Below, one piece after another: positions 26,647 to 41,391 of a stretch of 64,000 nt of DNA. The position numbers and the translations under genes were made by a program. The stretch's first letter is position 1. Each line of letters opens with the position of its first letter. Source of the stretch: Atherix ibis (lineage: Eukaryota; Arthropoda; Insecta; Diptera; Athericidae). Below the pieces are notes generated by a model. That model worked only from the letters and a program-made list of their open reading frames with translations, had not been told where the DNA came from and did no database searches. The stretch lies in the NCBI GenBank assembly GCA_958298945.1, contig OY282608.1:73890806-73954805 (forward strand), written 5' to 3'.

Positions 26647-29063
26647 ATGAACAAACAAACAAACCAACAAACCAACAAATCAAGTAACCAACAAACCACC
26701 AAACGAACATACAAACAAACCAACAAACGAACAAACCAACAAACCAACAAACAAACAAACCAACAAGCCAACAAACCAACAAACCGACAAACCAACAAAC
26801 CAACAAACCAACAAGTCAACAAACCAACAAGCCAACAAACGAACAAACCAACAAATCAACAAACCAACAAACCAACAAACCAACAAACCAACAAACCAAC
26901 AAACCAACAAGCCAACAAACCAACAAACCAACAAACCAGCAAACCAACAAACCAACAATACAACAAACGAACAAACCAACAAACCAACAAACCAACAAAC
27001 CAACAAACCAACAAACCAACAAACCAACAAACCAACAAACCAACAAACCAACAAACCAACAAACCAACTAACCAACAAACCAACAAACAAACAAACCAAC
27101 AAACCAACCAACCAACAAACCAACAAACCAACAAACCAAGAAACCCACAAACCAACAAACCAACAAACCAACAAACCAACAAACCACAAACCAACAAGCC
27201 AACAAACCAACAAGCCAACATATGAACAAACAAACAAACCAACAAACCAACATATCAAGTAACCAACAAACCACCAAACGAACAAACAAACAGACCAACA
27301 AACGAACAAACCAACAAACCAACAAACAAACAAACCAACAAGCCAACAAACCAACAAACCGACAAACCAACAAACCAACAAGCCAACAAACCAACAAGCC
27401 AACAAACAAACAAACCAACAAACCAACAAACCAACAAACCAACAAACCAAGTAACCAACAAACCAACAAACCAAAAAACCAACAAACCAACAACCCAACC
27501 AACAAATAAACCAACAAACCAACAAACCAACAAACCAACAAACCAACAAACCAAGTAACCAACAAACCAACAAACCAAAAAACCAACAAAGAAACCAACC
27601 AACAAACCAACAAACCAAAAAACCAACAAACCAACAAACCAACAAACCAAAAAACCAACAAACCAACAAACCAACAAACCAACAAGCCAACAAACCAACA
27701 AGCCAAGAAACCAACAAACCAACAAGCCAACAAACCAACAAACCAACAAACTAACAAACCAACAAACAAACAAACCAACAAACCAACAAACCAACAAATC
27801 AACAAACCAACAAACCAACAAACCAACAAACCAACAAACCAACAAACCAACAAACAAATAAACCAACAAACCAACAAACCAATAAACCAACAAACCAACA
27901 AACCAACAAACCAACAAGCCAACAAACCAACAAACCAACAAACCAAGTAACCAACAAACCAAAAAACCAACAAAACAACAAACCAACAAACCAACAAACC
28001 AACAAACGAACAAACCAACAAACCAACAAACCAACAAACCAACAAACCAACAAACCAACAAACCAACAAACCAACAAACCAACAAACTAACAAACCAACA
28101 AATGAACAAACCAACAAACCAAGTAACCAATAAACCAACAAACCAACAAACCAACAAGCCAACAAGCCAACAAACCAACAAGCCAACAAGCCAACAAAAT
28201 AACAAACCAACAAACCAACATACCAACAACAAACCAAGTAACCAACAAACAAACAAACGAACAAACCAACAAGCCAACAAACCAACAAGCCAAGAAACAA
28301 ACAAACCAACAAGCCAACAAACCAACAAACCAACAAACCAACATACCAACAAACCAACAAACCAACAAACCAACAAACAAACAAACCAACAAACTAACAA
28401 ACCAACAAACCAACAAACCAACAAACCAACAAACAAATAAACCAACAAACCAACAAACCAACAAACCAACAAACCAACAAACCAACAAACCAACAAACCA
28501 ACAAACCAACAAACCAACAAACCAACAAACCAAAAAACCAAAAAACCAACAAATAAATAAACCAACAAACCAACAAACCAATAAACCAACAAACCAACAA
28601 ACCAACAAACCAACAAACCAACAAACCAACAAACCAACAAGCCAACAAACCAACAAACCAACAAACCAAGTAACCAACAAACCAACAAACCAACAAACCA
28701 ACAAACCAACAAACCAACAAACCAACAAACCAACAAACCAAGAAACCAACAAACCAACAAACCAACAAACCAAGAAACCAACAAACCAGCAAACCAACAA
28801 ACCAACAAGACAACAAACCAACAAACCAACAAACCAACAAACCAACAAACCAACAAACCAACAAACCAACAAACCAACAAACCAACAAACAAACAAACAA
28901 ACAAACCAACAAACAAACAAACCAACAAACCAACAAACAAACAAACCAACAAACCAACCAACCAACAAACCAACAAACCAACAAACCAAGAAACCAACAA
29001 ACCAACTAACCAACAAACCAACAAACCACAAACCAACAAGCCAACAAACCAACAAGCCAACAA
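26647..29063 (+). repeat. Higher-order unit B (2,417 bp)
   Basis: The M-M2 pair is at 26,647 and 27,222 and the ATGAACAAACC landmark at 28,102. The left part matches A at an offset of 3,000, then 2,992. Over its full length it matches D best, at an offset of 5,273. B and D share CAAAC at 27,408 and 32,681 where A and C have CGAAC. The right end holds a CAACTAACC variant near 29,003 just before the next M. Confidence 0.9.
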
Positions 29064-31919
29064 ATGAACAAACAAACAAACCAACAAACCAACAAATCAA
29101 GTAACCAACAAACCACCAAACGAACATACAAACAAATAAACAAACGAACAAACCAACAAACCAACAAACAAACAAACCAACAAGCCAACAAACCAACAAA
29201 CCGACAAACCAACAAACCAACAAACCAACAAGTCAACAAACCAACAAGCCAACAAACGAACAAACCAACAAATCAACAAACCAACAAACCAACAAACCAA
29301 CAAACCAACAAACCAACAAACCAACAAGCCAACAAACCAACAAACCAACAAACCAGCAAACCAACAAACCAACAATACAACAAACGAACAAACCAACAAA
29401 CCAACAAACCAACAAACCAACAAACCAACAAACCAACAAACCAACAAACCAACAAACCAACAAACCAACAAACCAACAAACCAACTAACCAACAAACCAA
29501 CAAACAAACAAACCAACAAACCAACCAACCAACAAACCAACAAACCAACAAACCAAGAAACCCACAAACCAACAAACCAACAAACCAACAAACCAACAAA
29601 CCACAAACCAACAAGCCAACAAACCAACAAGCCAACATATGAACAAACAAACAAACCAACAAACCAACATATCAAGTAACCAACAAACCACCAAACGAAC
29701 AAACAAACAGACCAACAAACGAACAAACCAACAAACCAACAAACAAACAAACCAACAAGCCAACAAACCAACAAACCGACAAACCAACAAACCAACAAGC
29801 CAACAAACCAACAAGCCAACAAACGAACAAACCAACAAACCAACAAACCAACAAACCAACAAACCAAGTAACCAACAAACCAACAAACCAAAAAACCAAC
29901 AAACCAACAACCCAACCAACAAATAAACCAACAAACCAACAAACCAACAAACCAACAAACCAACAAACCAAGTAACCAACAAACCAACAAACCAAAAAAC
30001 CAACAAAGAAACCAACCAACAAACCAACAAACCAAAAAACCAACAAACCAACAAACCAACAAACCAAAAAACCAACAAACCAACAAACCAACAAACCAAC
30101 AAGCCAACAAACCAACAAGCCAAGAAACCAACAAACCAACAAGCCAACAAACCAACAAACCAACAAACTAACAAACCAACAAACAAACAAACCAACAAAC
30201 CAACAAACCAACAAATCAACAAACCAACAAACCAACAAACCAACAAACCAACAAACCAACAAACCAACAAACCAACAAACAAATAAACCAACAAACCAAC
30301 AAACCAATAAACCAACAAACCAACAAACCAACAAACCAACAAGCCAACAAACCAACAAACCAACAAACCAAGTAACCAACAAACCAAAAAACCAACAAAA
30401 CAACAAACCAACAAACCAACAAACCAACAAACGAACAAACCAACAAACCAACAAACCAACAAACCAACAAACCAACAAACCAACAAACCAACAAACCAAC
30501 AAACCAACAAACTAACAAACCAACAAATGAACAAACCAACAAACCAAGTAACCAATAAACCAACAAACCAACAAACCAACAAGCCAACAAGCCAACAAAC
30601 CAACAAGCCAACAAGCCAACAAAATAACAAACCAACAAACCAACATACCAACAACAAACCAAGTAACCAACAAACAAACAAACGAACAAACCAACAAGCC
30701 AACAAACCAACAAGCCAAGAAACAAACAAACCAACAAGCCAACAAACCAACAAACCAACAAACCAACATACCAACAAACCAACAAACCAACAAACCAACA
30801 AACAAACAAACCAACAAACTAACAAACCAACAAACCAACAAACCAACAAACCAACAAACAAATAAACCAACAAACCAACAAACCAACAAACCAACAAACC
30901 AACAAACCAACAAACCAACAAACCAACAAACCAACAAACCAACAAACCAACAAACCAAAAAACCAAAAAACCAACAAATAAATAAACCAACAAACCAACA
31001 AACCAATAAACCAACAAACCAACAAACCAACAAACCAACAAACCAACAAACCAACAAACCAACAAGCCAACAAACCAACAAACCAACAAACCAAGTAACC
31101 AACAAACCAACAAACCAACAAACCAACAAACCAACAAACCAACAAACCAACAAACCAACAAACCAACAAACCAACAAACCAAGAAACCAACAAACCAGCA
31201 AACCAACAAACCAACAAGACAACAAACCAACAAACCAACAAACCAACAAACCAACAAACCAACAAACCAACAAACCAACAAACCAACAAACCAACAAACA
31301 AACAAACAAACAAACCAACAAACAAACAAACCAACAAACCAACCAACCAATAAACCAACAAACCAACAAACCAAGAAACCAACAAACCAACAAACCAACA
31401 AACCAACAAACCACAAACCAACAAGCCAACAAACCAACAAGCCAACAAATGAACAAACAAACAAACCAACAAACCAACAAATCAAGTAACCAACAAACCC
31501 CCAAACGAACATACAAACAAACCAACAAACGAACAAACCAACAAACCAACAAACAAGCAAACCAACAAGCCAACAAACCAACAAACCGACAAACCAACAA
31601 ACCAACAAGTCAACAAACCAACAAGACAACAAACGAACAAACCAACAAACCAACAAACCAACAAACCAACAAACCAACAAACCAACAAACCAACAAACCA
31701 ACAAACCAACAAACCAACAAACCAACAAACCAACAAACCAACAAACCAACAAACCAACAAACCAACAAACCAACAAACAAACAAACCAACAAACAAACAA
31801 ACCAACAAACCAACCAACCAACAAACCAACAAACCAACAAACCAAGAAACCAACAAACCAACAAACCAACAAACCAACAAACCACAAACCAACAAGCCAA
31901 CAAACCAACAAGCCAACAA
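29064..31919 (+). repeat. Higher-order unit C (2,856 bp)
   Basis: This is a copy of A at an offset of 5,417, with M, M2 and the ATGAACAAACC landmark at 29,064, 29,639 and 30,527. It lacks 144 bp present in A, so its extra CCCCC-type M (31,449) and the next unit lie at an offset of 5,273. The unit includes AAATAAATAAACC preceded by a double CCAAAAAACC near 30,955-30,985, as in B, D and E. Confidence 0.9.
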
Positions 31920-34312
31920 ATGAACAAACAAACAAACCAACAAACCAACAAATCAAGTAACCAACAAACCACCAAACGAACATACAAACAAACCAACAAA
32001 CGAACAAACCAACAAACCAACAAACAAACAAACCAACAAGCCAACAAACCAACAAACCGACAAACCAACAAACCAACAAACCAACAAGTCAACAAACCAA
32101 CAAGCCAACAAACGAACAAACCAACAAATCAACAAACCAACAAACCAACAAACCAACAAACCAACAAACCAACAAACCAACAAGCCAACAAACCAACAAA
32201 CCAACAAACCAGCAAACCAACAAACCAACAATACAACAAACGAACAAACCAACAAACCAACAAACCAACAAACCAACAAACCAACAAACCAACAAACCAA
32301 CAAACCAACAAACCAACAAACCAACAAACCAACAAACCAACTAACCAACAAACCAACAAACAAACAAACCAACAAACCAACCAACCAACAAACCAACAAA
32401 CCAACAAACCAAGAAACCCACAAACCAACAAACCAACAAACCAACAAACCAACAAACCACAAACCAACAAGCCAACAAACCAACAAGCCAACATATGAAC
32501 AAACAAACAAACCAACAAACCAACATATCAAGTAACCAACAAACCACCAAACGAACAAACAAACAGACCAACAAACGAACAAACCAACAAACCAACAAAC
32601 AAACAAACCAACAAGCCAACAAACCAACAAACCGACAAACCAACAAACCAACAAGCCAACAAACCAACAAGCCAACAAACAAACAAACCAACAAACCAAC
32701 AAACCAACAAACCAACAAACCAAGTAACCAACAAACCAACAAACCAAAAAACCAACAAACCAACAACCCAACCAACAAATAAACCAACAAACCAACAAAC
32801 CAACAAACCAACAAACCAACAAACCAAGTAACCAACAAACCAACAAACCAAAAAACCAACAAAGAAACCAACCAACAAACCAACAAACCAAAAAACCAAC
32901 AAACCAACAAACCAACAAACCAAAAAACCAACAAACCAACAAACCAACAAACCAACAAGCCAACAAACCAACAAGCCAAGAAACCAACAAACCAACAAGC
33001 CAACAAACCAACAAACCAACAAACTAACAAACCAACAAACAAACAAACCAACAAACCAACAAACCAACAAATCAACAAACCAACAAACCAACAAACCAAC
33101 AAACCAACAAACCAACAAACCAACAAACAAATAAACCAACAAACCAACAAACCAATAAACCAACAAACCAACAAACCAACAAACCAACAAGCCAACAAAC
33201 CAACAAACCAACAAACCAAGTAACCAACAAACCAAAAAACCAACAAAACAACAAACCAACAAACCAACAAACCAACAAACGAACAAACCAACAAACCAAC
33301 AAACCAACAAACCAACAAACCAACAAACCAACAAACCAACAAACCAACAAACCAACAAACTAACAAACCAACAAATGAACAAACCAACAAACCAAGTAAC
33401 CAATAAACCAACAAACCAACAAACCAACAAGCCAACAAGCCAACAAACCAACAAGCCAACAAGCCAACAAAATAACAAACCAACAAACCAACATACCAAC
33501 AACAAACCAAGTAACCAACAAACAAACAAACGAACAAACCAACAAGCCAACAAACCAACAAGCCAAGAAACAAACAAACCAACAAGCCAACAAACCAACA
33601 AACCAACAAACCAACATACCAACAAACCAACAAACCAACAAACCAACAAACAAACAAACCAACAAACTAACAAACCAACAAACCAACAAACCAACAAACC
33701 AACAAACAAATAAACCAACAAACCAACAAACCAACAAACCAACAAACCAACAAACCAACAAACCAACAAACCAACAAACCAACAAACCAACAAACCAACA
33801 AACCAAAAAACCAAAAAACCAACAAATAAATAAACCAACAAACCAACAAACCAATAAACCAACAAACCAACAAACCAACAAACCAACAAACCAACAAACC
33901 AACAAACCAACAAGCCAACAAACCAACAAACCAACAAACCAAGTAACCAACAAACCAACAAACCAACAAACCAACAAACCAACAAACCAACAAACCAACA
34001 AACCAACAAACCAAGAAACCAACAAACCAACAAACCAACAAACCAAGAAACCAACAAACCAGCAAACCAACAAACCAACAAGACAACAAACCAACAAACC
34101 AACAAACCAACAAACCAACAAACCAACAAACCAACAAACCAACAAACCAACAAACCAACAAACAAACAAACAAACAAACCAACAAACAAACAAACCAACA
34201 AACCAACCAACCAACAAACCAACAAACCAACAAACCAAGAAACCAACAAACCAACAAACCAACAAACCAACAAACCACAAACCAACAAGCCAACAAACCA
34301 ACAAGCCAACAA
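31920..34312 (+). repeat. Higher-order unit D (2,393 bp)
   Basis: This is a copy of B at an offset of 5,273, with M, M2 and the ATGAACAAACC landmark at 31,920, 32,495 and 33,375. It is 24 bp (three octamers) shorter than B near its right end. It closes the second A-B type dimer. Confidence 0.9.
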
Positions 34313-36560
34313 ATGAACAAACATACAAACCAACAAACCAACAAATCAAGTAACCAACAAACCCCCAAACGAACATACAAACAAACCAACAAACGAACAA
34401 ACCAACAAACCAACAAACAAGCAAACCAACAAGCCAACAAACCAACAAACCGACAAACCAACAAACCAACAAACCAACAAGTCAACAAACCAACAAGACA
34501 ACAAACGAACAAACCAAGTAACCAACAAACCAAAAAACCAACAAAACAACAAACCAACAAACCAACAAACCAACAAGCCAACAAACCAACAAACCAACAA
34601 ACCAGCAAACCAACAAACCAACAATACAACAAACGAACAAACCAACAAACCAACAAACCAACAAACCAACAAACCAACAAACCAACAAACCAACAAACCA
34701 CAAACAAACAAGCCAACAAACCAACAAGCCAACATATGAACAAACAAACAAACCAACAAACCAACAAATCAAGTAACCAACAAACCAGCAAACGAACAAA
34801 CAAACAAACCAACAAACGAACAAACCAACAAACCAACAAACAAACAAACCAACAAGCCAACAAACCAACAAACCGACAAACCAACAAACCAACAAGCCAA
34901 CAAACCAACAAGCCAACAAACGAACAAACCAACAAACCAACAAACCAACAAACCAACAAACCAAGTAACCAACAAACCAACAAACCAAAAAACCAACAAA
35001 CCAACAACCCAACCAACAAATAAACCAACAAACCAACAAACCAACAAACCAACAAACCAACAAACCAAGTAACCAACAAACCAACAAACCAAAAAACCAA
35101 CAAAGAAACCAACCAACAAACCAACAAACCAAAAAACCAACAAACCAACAAACCAACAAACCAAAAAACCAACAAACCAACAAACCAACAAACCAACAAG
35201 CCAACAAACCAACAAGCCAAGAAACCAACAAACCAACAAGCCAACAAACCAACAAACCAACAAACTAACAAACCAACAAACAAACAAACCAACAAACCAA
35301 CAAACCAACAAATCAACAAACCAACAAACCAACAAACCAACAAACCAACAAACCAACAAACCAACAAACAAATAAACCAACAAACCAACAAACCAATAAA
35401 CCAACAAACCAACAAACCAACAAACCAACAAGCCAACAAACCAACAAACCAAAAAACCAAGTAACCAACAAACCAAAAAACCAACAAAACAACAAACCAA
35501 CAAACCAACAAACCAACAAACCAACAAACCAACAAACCAACAAACCAACAAACCAACAAACCAACAAACCAACAAACCAACAAACTAACAAACCAACAAA
35601 TGAACAAACCAACAAACCAAGTAACCAAGTAACCAATAAACCAACAAACCAACAAACCAACAAGCCAACAAACCAACAAACCAACAAGCCAACAAGCCAA
35701 CAAAATAGCAAACCAACAAACCAACATACCAACAACAAACCAAGTAACCAACAAACAAACAAACGAACAAACCAACAAGCCAACAAACCAACAAGCCAAG
35801 AAACAAACAAACCAACAAGCCAACAAACCAACAAACCAACAAACCAACATACCAACAAACCAACAAACCAACAAACCAACAAACAAACAAACCAACAAAC
35901 TAACAAACCAACAAACCAACAAACCAACAAACCAACAAACAAATAAACCAACAAACCAACAAACCAACAAACCAACAAACCAACAAACCAACAAACCAAC
36001 AAACCAACAAACCAACAAACCAACAAACCAAAAAACCAAAAAACCAACAAATAAATAAACCAACAAACCAACAAACCAATAAACCAACAAACCAACAAAC
36101 CAACAAACCAACAAACCAACAAACCAACAAACCAACAAGCCAACAAACCAACAAACCAACAAACCAAGTAACCAACAAACCAACAAACCAACTAACCAAC
36201 AAACCAACAAACCAACAAACCAACAAACCAAGAAACCAACAAACCAACAAACCAACAAACCAAGAAACCAACAAACCAGCAAAACAACAAACCAACAAGA
36301 CAACAAACGAACAAACCAACAAGCCAACAAACCAACAAACTAACATACCAACAAACCAACAAACCAACAAACCAACAAACCAACAAACCAATAAACCAAC
36401 AAACAAACAAACCAACAAACAAACAAACCAACAAACCAACCAACCAACAAACCAACAAACCAACAAACCAAGAAACCAACAAACCAACAAACCAACAAAC
36501 CAACAAACCACAAACCAACAAGCCAACAAACCAACAAACCAACAAACCAACAAACCAACA
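34313..36560 (+). repeat. Higher-order unit E (mosaic, degenerating)
   Basis: The unit opens with an M module of the CCCCCAAACG type (34,313), as at 26,176 and 31,449. It then jumps after about 190 bp into sequence matching the interior of the M-M2 interval and reaches M2 at 34,736, only 423 bp later. From there it follows B and D: the ATGAACAAACC landmark is at 35,600 with a duplicated CCAAGTAACCAAGTAACC, and AAATAAATAAACC lies near 36,050. Similarity fades after about 36.5 kb. It looks like a product of exchange between misaligned A-type and B-type units. Confidence 0.82.
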
Positions 36561-39500
36561 AATCAACAAACCAACAAACAAATAAACCAACAAACTAACA
36601 AACCAATAAACCAACAAACCAACAAACCAACAAACCAACAAGCCAACAAACCAACAAACCAACAAACCAAGTAACCAACAAACCAACAAACCAACAAACC
36701 AACAAGCCAACAAACCAACAAACCAACAAACCAACTAACCAACAAACCTACAAACCAACAAACCAACAAACCAACAAACCAACAAACGAACAAACCAACA
36801 AATCAATAAGCCAACAAACCAACAAGCCAACAAACGAACAAACCAACAAACCAACAAACCAACAAACCAACAAACCAACAAACCAAGTAACCAACAAACC
36901 AACAAACCAAAAAACCAACAAACCAACAACCCAACAAACAAATAAACCAACAAACCAACAAACCAACAAACCAACAAACCAAGTAACCAACAAACCAACA
37001 AACCAAAAAACCAACAAAGCAACCAACCAACAAACCAACAAACCAAAAAACCAACAAACCAACAAACCAACAAACCAAAAAACCAACAAACCAACAAACC
37101 AACAAACCAACAAGCCAACAAACCAACAAGCCAAGAAACAAACAAACCAACAAGCCAACAAACCAACAAACCAACAAACCAACATACCAACAAACCAACA
37201 AATCAACAAACCAACCAACAAACAAACCAACAAACCAACAAACCAACAAACCAACAAACCAACAAACCAACAAACAAATAAACCAACAAACCAACAAACC
37301 AACAAACCAACAAACCAACAAACCAACAAACCAACAAACCAACAAACCAACAAACCAACAAACCAACAAACCAATAAACCAACAAACCAACAAACCAATA
37401 AACCAACAAACCAACAAACCAACAAGTCAGCAAACCAACAAACCAACAAACCAAGTAACCAACAAACCAACAAACCAACAAACCAACAAACCAACAAACC
37501 AACAAACCAACAAACCAACAAACCAACTAACCAACAAACCTACAAACCAACAAACCAACAAACCAACAAACCAACAAACCAACAAACAAACAAACAAACC
37601 AACAAATCAACAAGTCAACAAGCCAAGAAACAAACGAACCAACAAGCCAACAAACCAACAAACCAACAAACCAACAAACCAACATACCAACAAACCAACA
37701 AACCAACAAACCAACAAACCAACAAACCAACAACCCAACAAACCAACAAACCAACAAACCAACAAACCAACAAACCAAAAAACCAACAAACAAATAAACC
37801 AACAAACCAACAAACCAACAAACCAACAAACCAACAAACCAACAAACCAACAAACCAACAAACCAACAAACCAACAAACCAACAAAGCATCAAGCCAACA
37901 AACCAACAAACCAACAACAAACCAAGTAACCAACAAACCAACAAACGAACAAACCAACAAGCCAACAAACCAACAAACCAACAAACAAATAAACCAACAA
38001 ACCAACAAACCAACAAACCAACAAACCAACAAACCAACAAACCAACAAACCAACAAATCAATAAACCAACAAACCAACAAACCAATAAACCAACAAACCA
38101 ACAAACCAACAAACCAACAAGCCAACAAACCAACAAACCAACAAACCAAGTAAAGTAACCAACAAACCAACAAACCAACAAACCAACAAACCAACAAACC
38201 AGCAAACCAACAAACCAACAAGACAACAAACGAACAAACCAACAAGCCAACAAACCAACAAACCAACAAATCAACAAACCAACAAACCAACAAACCAACA
38301 AACCAACAAACCAACAAACCAACAAGCCAACAAACCAACAAGCCAAGAAACAAACAAACCAACAAGCCAACAAACCAACAAACCAACAAACCAACATACC
38401 AACAAACCAACAAATCAACAAACCAACCAACAAACAAACCAACAAACCAACAAACCAACAAACCAACAAACCAACAAACCAACAAACCAACAAACAAATA
38501 AACCAACAAACCAACAAACCAACAAACCAACAAACCAACAAACCAACAAACCAACAAACCAACAAACAAACAAACCAACAAACCAACAAACCAATAAACC
38601 AACAAACCAACAAACCAATAAACCAACAAACCAACAAACCAACAAGCCAGCAAACCAACAAACCAACAAACCAAGTAACCAACAAACCAACAAACCAACA
38701 AACCAACAAACCAACTAACCAACAAACCTACAAACCAACAAACCAACAAACCAACAAACCAACAAACCAACAAACAAACAAACCAACAAATCAACAAGTC
38801 AACAAGCCAAGAAACAAACGAACCAACAAGCCAACAAACCAACAAACCAACAAACCAACAAACCAACATACCAACAAACCAACAAACCAACAAACCAACA
38901 AACCAACAAACCAACAACCCAACAAACCAACAAACCAACAAACCAACAAACCAACAAACCAAAAAACCAACAAACAAATAAACTAACAAACCAACAAACC
39001 AACAAACCAACAAACCAACAAACCAACAAACCAACAAACCAACAAACCAACAAACCAACAAACCAACAAACCAACAAAGCATCAAGCCAACAAACCAACA
39101 AACCAACAACAAACCAAGTAACCAACAAACCAACAAACGAACAAACCAACAAGCCAACAAACCAACAAACCAACAAACAAATAAACCAACAAACCAACAA
39201 ACCAACAAACCAACAAACCAACAAACCAACAAATCAATAAACCAACAAACCAACAAACCAATAAACCAACAAACCAACAAACCAACAAACCAACAAGCCA
39301 ACAAACCAACAAACCAACAAACCAAGTAACCAACAAACCAACAAACCAACAAACCAAAAAACCAACAAACCAACAAACCAACAAACCAACAAACCAACTA
39401 ACCAACAAACCTACAAACCAACAAACCAACAAACCAACAAACCAACAAACCAACAAACAAACAAACCAACAAATCAACAAGTCAACAAGCCAAGAAACAA

Positions 39501-41391
39501 ACGAACCAACAAGCCAACAAACCAACAAACCAACAAACCAACAAACCAACATACCAACAAACCAACAAACCAACAAACCAACAAACCAACAAACCAACAA
39601 CCCAACAAACCAACAAACCAACAAACCAACAAACCAACAAACCAAAAAACCAACAAACAAATAAACCAACAAACCAACAAACCAACAAACCAACAAACCA
39701 ACAAACCAACAAACCAACAAACCAACAAACCAACAAACCAACAAACCAACAAACCAACAAACCAACAAACCAACAAAAACTCAATAAACCAACAAACCAA
39801 CAAACCAATAAACCAACAAACCAACAAACCAACAAACCAACAAGCCAACAAACCAACAAACCAACAAACCAAGTAACCAACAAACCAACAAACCAACAAA
39901 CCAACAAACCAACAAACCAACAAACCAACAAGCCAACAAACCAACAAACCAAAAAACCAACAAACCAGCAAACCAACAAACCAACAAGACAACAAACGAA
40001 CAAACCAACAAGCCAACAAACCAACAAACCAACAAACCAAAAAACCAACAAACCAACAAACCAACAAACCAACAAACCAACAAACCAACAAACCAACAAG
40101 CCAACAAACCAACAAGCCAAGAAACAAACAAACCAACAAGCCAACAAACCAACAAACCAACAAACCAACATACCAACAAACCAACAAATCAACAAACCAA
40201 CCAACAAACAAACCAACAAACCAACAAACCAACAAACCAACAAACCAACAAACAAATAAACCAACAAACCAACAAACCAACAAACCAACAAACCAACAAA
40301 CCAACAAACCAACAAACCAACAAACCAATAAACCAACAAACCAACAAACCAATAAACCAACAAACCAACAAACCAACAAGCCAGCAAACCAACAAACCAA
40401 CAAACCAAGTAACCAACAAACCAACAAACCAACAAACCAACAAACCAACTAACCAACAAACCTACAAACCAACAAACCAACAAACCAACAAACCAACAAA
40501 CCAACAAACAAACAAACCAACAAATCAACAAGTCAACAAGCCAAGAAACAAACGAACCAACAAGCCAACAAACCAACAAACCAACAAACCAACAAACCAA
40601 CATACCAACAAACCAACAAACCAACAAACCAACAAACCAACAAACCAACAAACCAACAAACCAACAAACCAACAAACCAACAAACCAACAAACCAAAAAA
40701 CCAACAAACAAATAAACTAACAAACCAACAAACCAACAAACCAACAAACCAACAAACCAACAAACCAACAAACCAACAAACCAACAAACCAACAAACCAA
40801 CAAACCAACAAACCAACAAACCAACAAAGCATCAAGCCAACAAACCAACAAACCAACAACAAACCAAGTAACCAACAAACCAACAAACGAACAAACCAAC
40901 AAGCCAACAAACCAACAAACCAACAAACAAATAAACCAACAAACCAACAAACCAACAAACCAACAAACCAACAAACCAACAAACCAACAAACCAACAAAT
41001 CAATAAACCAACAAACCAACAAACCAATAAACCAACAAACCAACAAACCAACAAACCAACAAGCCAACAAACCAACAAACAAACAAACCAAGTAACCAAC
41101 AAACCAACAAACCAACAAACCAACAAACCAACAAACCAACAAACCAACAAACCAGCAAACCAACAAACCAACAAGACAACAAACGAACAAACCAACAAGC
41201 CAACAAACCAACAAACCAACAAACCAACAAACCAACAAACCAACAAACCAACAAACCAATAAACCAACAAACCAACAAACCAACAAACAAACAAACCAAC
41301 AAACAAACAAACCAACAAACCAACCAACCAACAAACCAACAAACCAACAAACCAAGAAACCAACAAACAAACAAACCAACAAACCAACAAA
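36561..41391. repeat. Homogeneous K/C-module array, part 1
   Basis: Mostly canonical octamers carry a limited set of markers: CTAACCAACAAACCTAC (36,734; 37,527; 38,715; 39,399; 40,449), C modules at 37,631, 38,815, 39,498 and 40,549, and K modules at 37,887, 39,079 and 40,829. The segment about 36.59-37.56 kb recurs at about 42.36-43.33 kb (offset about 5,779). CAAGTAAAGTAACC near 38,150 and CAAAAACTCAATAAACC near 39,775 are unique junction-like changes. There is no gene-like sequence. Confidence 0.82.

Noticed and set aside
31449..32498. + strand frame of 349 codons starting at the recurrent ATG of the M module, resembling an Asn/Gln/Thr-rich repeat protein
   Set aside because: The ATG is one variant octamer that recurs by duplication. 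The sequence downstream is ordinary satellite in register with non-coding copies, and other M modules run into stops after short distances.
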